Of a DNA stretch of 64,000 nt, positions 49,966 through 57,984 are shown in pieces. The DNA comes from Aurantiochytrium sp. KH105. Lineage: Eukaryota; Sar; Bigyra; Thraustochytrida; Thraustochytriidae. Under the pieces are notes generated by a model that worked only from the letters and a program-made list of their open reading frames with translations, did not search any database and was not told where the DNA came from. The position numbers and the translations under genes were made by a program. Every line of letters starts with the position of its first letter. Positions within the stretch are counted from its first letter, which is position 1. The stretch is from positions 130,430 through 194,429 of the forward strand of contig BGKB01000115.1 in assembly GCA_003116975.1 (NCBI GenBank), read 5' to 3'.

Positions 49966-51774
49966 GTGATGAAGCGAGGAACACCGCTGATGCTGGTGCT
50001 GGTGCTGGTGCTGGTGCTACTCACCTTGGTCTTGGCGCCGCTTGTCGCGGAGGGGGCGGTCGCGCAGACGTTGAGCGCGAAGGCGCACGAGGACCTCGCA
50101 GAGATTGAGCTCATCGGACAGCTCTTTGCGGCCAGCAAAATCAGCGAGATTACGATGCCAACAAGCGTGCGCAAGGTGCTTGGCGTGAACCAAGCAGAGA
50201 TCGATCGCCCCCGCTTTGTGGCGAGTCGTCGCGCCTTGGATCTCTTTCGTCTGCGTCTAGATAAAGCGCAGCGGATTTCTCTTGCCAAAGGTCGCAAGAC
50301 CACCGAGCTCTCCGCGACCGAGACAGCAGAGGCGCGCTATCGTTTAGATGCGCACGGATTTGTCGCGCTTCCAGAGCTGGTTGACGCAGCAACCTCGCGA
50401 GATCTCAGCACATCTGTGCTCGACGCTTTGTGGAATCCAGATGAGGAGTTTTCGTCCATCGCTGCGCGCAAGTATCGCAAGGATCTACCCTTGCGTATCG
50501 AGGGCGCACTGGGCCGTGCTCTGCGAGAACTTTTGCATTTTCTGTGGCCAATGCTCGAGGCTCAGCTCGGATCAAATTGCACATTGGTCGAGTTCTCGAC
50601 AATGACCAGCTTTCCCGGCGCTGGGGAGCAGGATTTTCACCCTGACGCACGTATGGGTACTCCTGCAGAGATTGAGACACGAGCTCGTATATACAGCATC
50701 TTTGTGTACCTCGACACGGTATCCGAGGACAGTGCAGCCCTCGACGTGATGCCGGGCACGCACACTCATTTTCATTTCGTCGATGAGGACGAGTTCTCTA
50801 TGCTGTCAGGTGTTCCTTTCCTACGACTTGCCGTGCCTCAGGGATCGGTTGTCATTTTCGATTCGCGCACGCATCATCGCGGTTCGGCCAATACTTCGCC
50901 TCGCACGCGCCCCACGCTGTACTTTTCGGTCATGGAGGATGGCAAGCTCCCACCCGAGGGCCCGACATTTACGCTGCATCGTTCAGTAGCAGCCGATGGA
51001 AGCTCGTTGCGAGTCCGTGACCTTGTCGTCTCGCGCGAAGAGGGTGGATTGGTGGGAAATCTTGCAGCAGATGTCGCAAATGTTGCAGATGCTGGCGGCA
51101 TTGACAGTGAGGCCCGTGCTTGCGCGGCGGATCAGCCACAAGGAAAGGAGTCGATTGATGGTGACGAGACAGCCTCCGCAGCTGCAGCAAGCACAAGAGC
51201 GCAGCGTGAAGCAGATCATCACCACCACCACCACCACCACCACCACCACCACTGGCCGGCGCAGGAGCGCCAGCACGACCATCACGATGACGCAGCATGT
51301 CTGAAGGCCATTCGGCGTAGCGGGTGTGCCGACTTGGAGGATGTTGAGGCCAAGTTCCGCTGCGTGGTCTTCGCAGCACTCAAGGCGCAGCTGCCGCCTA
51401 CAGAAGCTGATGCCGTGTTCCGTGCCTTTCTCCAGCACGAGCTGGAGGCCATCCAATCTGCCGTCGCGGATGCGGGGCCTGGTGTGGGCCCCCGACGCTA
51501 TGACCACCGTGATGACGAAGGCGCCACTGCTGAAGAAGATCGCAGCAGCAACAGCAATTACGCCGAGGAAGAGGCGGCCGCGGCCGTCGAGGCGATGGTG
51601 GCCGCGGAGGTGGCGCGGGGCGAGATCCCCATGCCGCGGTGCGCGCTTCTGAGCCGCGTGGAGCGCCTCTGCGGCGCGGGCGTCTACGGGCGCTCCGTGC
51701 ATCTCTCCTGGGCCACACTGGATCCTGGCGCGCCAGACTTTGGGGCGCCCTGGCACGCGCGCATCCCGGCGTGA
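49966..51774 (+). CDS. PhyH-like 2-oxoglutarate/Fe(II) dioxygenase, secretory
   Basis: A 602-residue protein. The start (two adjacent Met, then KRG) gives a basic n-region and a long Leu/Val core (LMLVLVLVLVLLTLVLAPL), a signal peptide or anchor. The middle region carries the phytanoyl-CoA-dioxygenase-type iron triad: His225-Pro-Asp227 (QDFHPDARMG) and His304 (HHRGSANTS), with the 2-oxoglutarate-binding Arg in RTRPTLYFS. Around them are IFVYLDTVSEDSAALDVMPGTH and VPQGSVVIFDS, typical jelly-roll strands. After about residue 400 the protein is low-complexity, with 12 consecutive His (51217-51252), then a Cys-containing helical segment (ACLKAIRRSGCADLEDVEAK) and an acidic/Ala tail. The substrate cannot be told; secretory targeting argues against a peroxisomal phytanoyl-CoA role. 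Confidence 0.85.
   Translation: MMKRGTPLMLVLVLVLVLLTLVLAPLVAEGAVAQTLSAKAHEDLAEIELIGQLFAASKISEITMPTSVRKVLGVNQAEIDRPRFVASRRALDLFRLRLDKAQRISLAKGRKTTELSATETAEARYRLDAHGFVALPELVDAATSRDLSTSVLDALWNPDEEFSSIAARKYRKDLPLRIEGALGRALRELLHFLWPMLEAQLGSNCTLVEFSTMTSFPGAGEQDFHPDARMGTPAEIETRARIYSIFVYLDTVSEDSAALDVMPGTHTHFHFVDEDEFSMLSGVPFLRLAVPQGSVVIFDSRTHHRGSANTSPRTRPTLYFSVMEDGKLPPEGPTFTLHRSVAADGSSLRVRDLVVSREEGGLVGNLAADVANVADAGGIDSEARACAADQPQGKESIDGDETASAAAASTRAQREADHHHHHHHHHHHHWPAQERQHDHHDDAACLKAIRRSGCADLEDVEAKFRCVVFAALKAQLPPTEADAVFRAFLQHELEAIQSAVADAGPGVGPRRYDHRDDEGATAEEDRSSNSNYAEEEAAAAVEAMVAAEVARGEIPMPRCALLSRVERLCGAGVYGRSVHLSWATLDPGAPDFGAPWHARIPA
51217..51252 (+). repeat. (CAC)n tract encoding 12 histidines
   Basis: An almost pure CAC trinucleotide run inside the PhyH-like gene. 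It encodes an uninterrupted His tract that could bind metal or simply be a slippage product. Confidence 0.92.
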
Positions 51775-53458
51775 ACCTAATCACCCCCTCCACGATGATC
51801 AGCGCTCGGGGATTTTCAACGCCTCCCTTGCCTCTTGCCGCGCTTCCTCGCTCGCCACACCACACACAGGCTGCAGCCTGCAGTTGCCACTAGGCAGTGG
51901 TCATGGTGGCAGCAGCGGCGGCTGTGGCAGCTTGCTCTGCCAGCTGCATGCTGATTCCCAATTTACCGACCTTGCGAGCCAAGCTCCTTGCTTTACGATT
52001 CCAAGCAGCTAGCTTCCCCTGCCTTCCGGCCCCCCGACTCAGCGGACCCGCACTACACTGTGAGTCGGCCCCCCCTCTGCACACCACTGTGGAAGAGCAG
52101 CGCAGCATCCCCCCCACTCCCGCAGCCACCCACGCGCCGGCCTGCGCCCGGGCCCGTGTACTACTCGGAGGGGTATTGCCCGGGCGCCGCTGTCGCAAGC
52201 ACGATTGCCAAGTGCGGGAAGAGGGGCTCCCGCGCGCCGGAGGCAGCAGCTTCCCCTCGCCCCCGCTGCCGGTCGTGTGCTGGCCGCTGCTGGCCGCCAT
52301 GGCCGCTGCGAGGCTGCGTCCCCGTCGCCGCCCGTCGCTGCAGCAGGTTTTCGCAGGCGAGGACGCGGCTGCGGAGCGCGGTGCGCCTACGCCGCGCACC
52401 GCTGGCGACTGACCCGCCGGCGCAGTGGCCAGGCAGCCAGGCAGCCAGGCAGCCAGACAGGACGGGTCGCGACGATGGCGACTACGATCTGGGCGAGGGA
52501 GGGAGGGAGGGAGGGAGGGAGGAGGTTGAGAAGTCCAAGAACGCAGCTGTGCCAGGCACTGCAAAATGCACCGCAACGTGCGGGCGGTGCGCTGGGCGAT
52601 GCAATGCTGTGCAAAACACTGTCTGTGTGTCTGCGCAGGACTCCGCAAGAACGAACGATCGAACGAACGTACGTATACGTGTACGCAGAGTACGCAAGCA
52701 CGAACAGTTTGCAGGGAGGGAGGGCCTGGTTTGGTCTGGCCTCGCTTGGCCTCGCAGCCCTCTAAGCGGCCACGGACAACACGAGTGCTGCAAGCGCGGC
52801 ACCAAGCCCGGCCAGCCCAAGCCGCAGCCGGCCCAGCGGTCCCCGAGCCAACGGTATACAAGACGGCGATGGATGAACCTGCCGCAGCCGCCATGGCCTG
52901 GCGGCCGGCGTAGGCGCTTCAGCCTGCAGCCGCCCCACAGCCAGCAACCAAAGCAAGCCGCGCGCCGCCCGCCGCCCCGCAGCCCCGTAGGCGCGGCTTC
53001 CCCGCAGACCGGCGTCCCTGCGTCTGTGGCGCAGTCTGCCTGCCCACCTCAGTGGCGCCGACAGGCAGTAGCCGCGCCGGCCCCTCATCGATAGAACTCG
53101 ATACGCGCGGCCGCGGCTGCCGCGTCGCGGCGAACTGGCGCGGCGCGAGCTTTCTCTCCTGCGCGCAGTGCAGCGCAGCGGCCAGGCTGCAGGCGGCCGG
53201 CTGGACCGGGCGCTTCTCCGCGCACACACTGGCAGCGAGGCGGTCTGCGCCGCGGTCTGTGTCGGCATGTGTCGGCCCGCGGCCGCGCCACTGGGCGCAG
53301 TGGGTGGGGGGAGCTCGCCAGCTTTCTCAGCTTTCTGGGTCGCTCGATCACCATCCTGGCGATTTCTTTTCCAGCCGTCCGTGCAATGCGTCCCGCCGCT
53401 GGCACCGGCCGGGCAGTCAAGGAAGGCGCGGTTTCGAGCTCGCGCTCGGCCGGTCTCA

Positions 53459-53515
53459 AAAGCAGAGCGGAGCAGAGCAGAGCAGAGTGGAGCAGAGTGG
53501 AGCAGCGCAGAGCAA
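53459..53515. repeat. Degenerate (AGAGC)n tract
   Basis: GGAGCAGAGC-type pentanucleotides with a few substitutions, about 0.75 kb upstream of the histidine kinase start. It belongs to the same family as the tracts at 14938, 15688, 39221 and 39493. Confidence 0.85.
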
Positions 53516-54068
53516 GCACGGAGCGAGCCCTGGCTGGCTGGCCAAGCCTGTCTGCAAAGCGCTATAGTATGAATACAAGGTCGTAAAAATTGCGCCTTTC
53601 TTTCTTTCTTCCTGTCCTTCTTTCTTTCCTGCTTCCCTGCTTTCGCTCACCCATCACCAGCAGCGAGCGGGCAGTCAGTCAGCCTTTTCAAAGCTACAAC
53701 GCCGCCGCCGCGTCTCGCCGCGCCGCGCCGCCGCGCCCCCGCTCGCGCGCACGCGCGCACGCCCGCGCGCCCGGCCGCCGCTGCCGCGCAGCGCGCTCGC
53801 CGCGCCGCGGCCGGCCGCCGCGCCGCGCAGCGCCGCGCCGCGCCGCGGCCGCCGCGAGGACTGGCGGACGCATTTCATCCCGCCATCCCGCCATCTCGCC
53901 TTCTCGCCTTCTCGCCTTCTCGCCGTCTCGCCGTCTCGCCTCGCGCGCGCGGCGCCCGCCCGCGCGCCGTCGCCGTCGCGCAGCGCCGAGCTCCTCGCGT
54001 CGCGCGCGCGGCCGCGTCCTCGTCGCAGCCGCTGGCTGCCGGCGGAAAGGAAGCGCGAGCAGAGCAGG

Positions 54069-54070
54069 CA

Positions 54071-54133
<63 letters not shown>
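54069..54133. repeat. (GAAA)n tract upstream of the histidine kinase
   Basis: About sixteen near-perfect AAAG/GAAA units, probably in the 5' UTR or core promoter of the kinase gene. Confidence 0.92.
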
Positions 54134-54262
54134 GGGAGAGAAACGAGAGGGAGAGAGTGCAGGGCGCCGGCCCCGAGGAAGCGCCTCGCTCGGCGCGTAG
54201 ACAGAGGTCGCGGGCGCGGGAGGGAGGGGGGAAGCGAGGGAGGCAGGTAGGAGGCGGGCAGG

Positions 54263-56881
54263 ATGACGCTGCCGTCGTGGCTGCGGTCCATCGGGCTCGT
54301 CTCCGTGGACGCGCAAGGGCGCGTCGTGGAATGGACGCCGGCGCTGGCCAAACTGATTAATGCCGAGGCGCGCGCGCGCGGCGACTTCGGACCTGCGCTT
54401 ACGCGCGGCGTGCCCGTTCAGGAAATCTTTGGCCTCTCTAGCCAGGAACTCAAGCAGCTTGAGGATTACGCAGACCAACCCCTCGTGAAAAAGATATGGC
54501 AGGACCTGAAAAAGCCTCTCGTGGGCCTCGAACTTGTCGGATCACCCTTCGAGATGGCCCAGCCGACGGGCGATGACGCAGTCGGCCCTGCGACTCTTTT
54601 AATCGAAGTCAAGGACATTAGCAATCGTCTACTCGCGGAGGATCGTGTGGAGAATATCCTCGAAACATCCTTTGACGGCTTTTGGGACTGGCACATGAAG
54701 GCTGACTACGAGTACATGAGCCCTGGGTTCTGGGCCCACTTTGGGTATCTCCCCGAGGAAAAGGAACATAAACCGAGCGCGTGGATGGACATGATCAATC
54801 AGGAAGATTTGGCCGTGGCCATTTCAAACATGAATAAACACATTGAAACGAAAGGCAAGCATCCGTATCTGCAAGAGGTGCGCTATCGGCACAAGGACGG
54901 AAGCACTGTCTGGGTCCGCTGCAAAGGACGCGTTGTCGAATGGGCACCGGATGGAAGCGCAGTGCGTATGGTTGGAACGCATACAGACGTCACAAAGCTC
55001 AAGCTACGACTCGCAGAAATCAAAGAGCAAAAGGAAGCCATTGAGCGAGAACGCGTCAAAGTCGCGCGACTCCACGAGGAGCTGCGGATGCTAATCGAGG
55101 ACGCCAATGCACCAATCTTTGGGGTCGACAGGTCAGGTAAAATCAATGTGTGGAATAAAAACATGGCGCGCATCTTGGACGTGCCGGTTGACAAGGCGCT
55201 TGGCACGCTTCTTGCCGACTTTGCCTTCAACGCTGAAATCAAAGAGGTCCTTCGTGAGGCCATCGACGAGGCCTTATCGGGCACCGGAAAGACGAACTTG
55301 TGGGTCAAGCTCGCATCGGGAGAGACCAAGTCTCCTGTTTCGCTGCTTGTAAACACAACGCAGCGCATTTCCCTCGAAGACGGGTCCGTCTATGGCGTAT
55401 TTTGCCTTGCTCAGGACGTCACGGAGCTCATGGAGGCCCGTGAAAACGCGATTCGCGAGCGTGAGCGCGCGGGTGCCGAAACAGCGTTGAACGAGTTCAT
55501 GGCGCACGAGGTTCGCAACCCCTTGGCTGCTGCGCTCTCTGCGTGCAGCTTTGCACGCGAGGACATTGTCGCTGCAGCCGTCTTGCCGGAGGACGCCTCC
55601 GTTGTTAATGATCTTGACGTGGTGCGCTCGAGTCTCTCTTACATTCAGGAACTTTTAACGAACGTCTTGGACCTCAATCGACACAGTACAGAAGCAATGA
55701 CCCTCTGTCCGCGGCGCACCCTCGTCCGTGATGATGTTCTGGAACCGATCGTTACCATGCTGTCATACCGCAACAAGGAGCTCGATATTTCGCTTGAGTG
55801 CGATCGCGACATGGATGTCGAGGTCGACTCCTTACGCCTCAAGCAGGTTGTCATGAATGTCGCCACCAATGCGACCAAATTCACATCGGACGGCTTTGTG
55901 CGCGTTCGCGCGACCAGCGAGCCCTCGAAGGATGACCCCTCGGACGTTCATCTCACCATTGTTGTCGAGGACAGCGGTCGGGGTATTCCCGAGGACAAGC
56001 GTCACAAGCTCTTCCACAGATATTGTAAACTATCCTCCGACATGCGCGGTAGCGGTCTTGGACTCTGTCTCAGCAAAACCATCATCGAACAAATGGGAGG
56101 CACTATCGAGCTTGATCCGTCCTATGTATCGGGCTACAAACCCCATAGACCAGGGTGCAGGTTTGTCATAAAGGTTTGTCTTCGTGCAGGCGGTAGGCCC
56201 GGCACGCCCTCGCTGGCCTCTGCAAGCTCGGCCGCCTCGTCAGCTGCTCCTCGTGAGGAAAGTGAAGAGGTCAAGTCCGAGGATAGCTCGGGTAAAAACA
56301 TTTCAGAGACCCCGCGTCAACCTGCAAAACGCGCGCGGCAAACTGAAGTGCCGCATCCGACGACAGCACCGCACTCTGCTGCAGACTGTCCGTCTGCGAT
56401 ACCCGCTGCAGTGCGTGCGCTCGTGGTTGATGATGACTTGGTCGTACGTATGACAGTGCGTCGCCAGCTCGAGCGGCTTGCGATGGGATGGTCATTCGCT
56501 GAGGCAGTCAACGGAGAGGAGGCGCTCCGAAAGGTCGGCGCTGTCAAGAATGACCCGAGCATGCAATACGACATTATCGTCATTGATCACTTTATGCCGC
56601 TAACCGGTGGCATCATGAACGGTGCAGAGACGATTGCCAAGTTGCGGGAAGTCGACCCCAATGTTGTTATTGTCGGTATGTCTGGAAACGACCAAAAGTC
56701 CGAGCACATTCGCAATGGCGCGCAGTGTTTCTGGCCTAAACCCTTGCCTCCAGGTAACCGTCTTCGGCGCGATCTTGCGGAAGCATTTGCCAAGTCTGGC
56801 TATGCCATCAAAGTAGCTGAAAAGGCAGCTGCGAAGGCAGCTGCCTCAAAACGACGAAAGGTTGCTGCGGCCTCTCCATAG
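54263..56881 (+). CDS. Soluble PAS-containing hybrid histidine kinase
   Basis: An 872-residue protein without membrane segments. After an N-terminal PAS-like region (about 1-115) come a clear PAS/PAC unit (about 125-245, with VRYRHKDGSTVWVRCKGRVVEW) and another PAS (about 275-395, with GVDRSGKINVWNKNMARILD). A HisKA dimerisation helix has the phosphoacceptor His415 in MAHEVRNPLAAA. The HATPase domain (about 520-645) shows the N-box MNVATNATKF, the G1 motif DSGRGIPEDKR and GSGLGLCLSKTI. After a disordered linker, a receiver domain (about 715-850) has VDDD, phospho-acceptor Asp775 in IVIDHFMP, and the conserved Lys in FWPKPL. All phosphorelay residues are intact. The cytosolic layout implies sensing of an internal signal such as redox, light or a ligand through the PAS domains; which one is unknown. 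The phosphotransfer partner is not in this window. Confidence 0.95.
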   Translation: MTLPSWLRSIGLVSVDAQGRVVEWTPALAKLINAEARARGDFGPALTRGVPVQEIFGLSSQELKQLEDYADQPLVKKIWQDLKKPLVGLELVGSPFEMAQPTGDDAVGPATLLIEVKDISNRLLAEDRVENILETSFDGFWDWHMKADYEYMSPGFWAHFGYLPEEKEHKPSAWMDMINQEDLAVAISNMNKHIETKGKHPYLQEVRYRHKDGSTVWVRCKGRVVEWAPDGSAVRMVGTHTDVTKLKLRLAEIKEQKEAIERERVKVARLHEELRMLIEDANAPIFGVDRSGKINVWNKNMARILDVPVDKALGTLLADFAFNAEIKEVLREAIDEALSGTGKTNLWVKLASGETKSPVSLLVNTTQRISLEDGSVYGVFCLAQDVTELMEARENAIRERERAGAETALNEFMAHEVRNPLAAALSACSFAREDIVAAAVLPEDASVVNDLDVVRSSLSYIQELLTNVLDLNRHSTEAMTLCPRRTLVRDDVLEPIVTMLSYRNKELDISLECDRDMDVEVDSLRLKQVVMNVATNATKFTSDGFVRVRATSEPSKDDPSDVHLTIVVEDSGRGIPEDKRHKLFHRYCKLSSDMRGSGLGLCLSKTIIEQMGGTIELDPSYVSGYKPHRPGCRFVIKVCLRAGGRPGTPSLASASSAASSAAPREESEEVKSEDSSGKNISETPRQPAKRARQTEVPHPTTAPHSAADCPSAIPAAVRALVVDDDLVVRMTVRRQLERLAMGWSFAEAVNGEEALRKVGAVKNDPSMQYDIIVIDHFMPLTGGIMNGAETIAKLREVDPNVVIVGMSGNDQKSEHIRNGAQCFWPKPLPPGNRLRRDLAEAFAKSGYAIKVAEKAAAKAAASKRRKVAAASP

Positions 56882-57984
56882 TATATTTCTCTCTCGCCTC
56901 TTTCTTTTTCTTCTGATGATTCTCTGACTTGACTTTGGACCTCTTCAAGTTCCTCCCCCTGCCCTTTTAGCCGCTTTCTTTTCTCGTAAGAAGAGTACAT
57001 CTGTGTGTGCCATTGTTTCTTTGTGTTGACCGTCCCTCCTTCGAAAGGGAAATGATGATCGTGGAGAAACGAACAAGGTTGAATGCATGGAGTGTCTGCG
57101 TCTCCAATCGCTTGCCTATTATTTTTGGAAAAGATTCCCTCAAACACTGACGCTCGAAAGGATCCTGACTCTCTACACTGTTTCTCCATTGCTACCTGTA
57201 CCCGTTTGCAAGCTCGCGAGTCACATACACTCGACTCGACAGAGAATGTGTCCGTCCAGGCGCACCAACAGTCGCAAAAGCTCCAGCGTCTCGCTCTCGC
57301 ACCCGATCCTCGCCCAATGTGCGAACCCCAATGAAGTCTGCGCTGCCCCGAATGAAACTTGCCGCTGCCATCACGGAGCTCTCGACGCCGTCAACCTCTT
57401 GTCTCTTCCTCGCCCCGGCTCTTGCCCCTTCCTCGTCCATTCTCGCATTCGGTGCGGTCTGGCTGTTATCCGCGAGGTCACTCGCTCGTTCGCTTCCGCC
57501 TTCCGCCTTACTCACGTGACATCGACGGTCTCCAGAACTCGAACCGCGGGCCCAAGTCTCCGCGAGCGGCGCGCAGAGCGGCCGCCCGCGCGGCAGGCAC
57601 GCACGCGCACGCGCGCACGCTCGCGCGCCCAGGCTCGCGCGGGCAGCGCGGGCAGCGCGGGCCGCTGCGGCGCGGCGCGGCGCGGAGAGAGATCAGATCA
57701 GATCCCGAGGCGACCCGGCGGGCCGCGACCGACCCGCGGCGCCGCGCAGGGCGGCGAGGCGAGGCGAGGCGAGGCGAGGNCGACCCGGCGGGCCGCGACC
57801 GACCCGCGGCGCCGCGCAGGGCGGCGAGGCGAGGCGAGGCGAGGCGAGGAGGCGCGCGCGCGGGGCCGGGCGCAGAGCGCGAGGCCGAGCGCAGAGCGCG
57901 GCCGCCCGCCGAGCGCCGGGGCGGAGCCGCGATCGCTGCGCGCGGCGAGACGGAGGCCGCGAGAGGCGCCATCCATCCGTTCTT
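56882..57984. other. Intergenic region before the dual-specificity phosphatase
   Basis: No gene is supported. The left part is the 3' flank of the histidine kinase. The right part becomes extremely GC-rich and contains an undetermined base with an exact 69-bp duplication around it (57711-57849), which disturbs any reading frame there. Confidence 0.6.
57711..57849. repeat. Exact 69-bp direct duplication around a single N
   Basis: Bases 57711-57779 and 57781-57849 are identical and are separated only by one undetermined base at 57780. Each copy ends in GAGGC/GGCGA repeats. The arrangement looks like two contig ends that overlap and were joined without merging, not a biological duplication. Confidence 0.85.

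Larger units (their letters stand above)
51775..54262. other. Intergenic region before the histidine kinase
   Basis: No gene is supported in 2.5 kb; the long frames are Arg/Pro/Ala-rich and mutually overlapping. Contents include a CAGC/AGGC tract (about 52430-52460), a GGGA tract (52497-52522), an AGAGC-type tract (53459-53515), very GC-rich sequence (53700-54060), and a GAAA tract (54069-54133) that ends about 130 bp before the kinase start. Confidence 0.55.
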
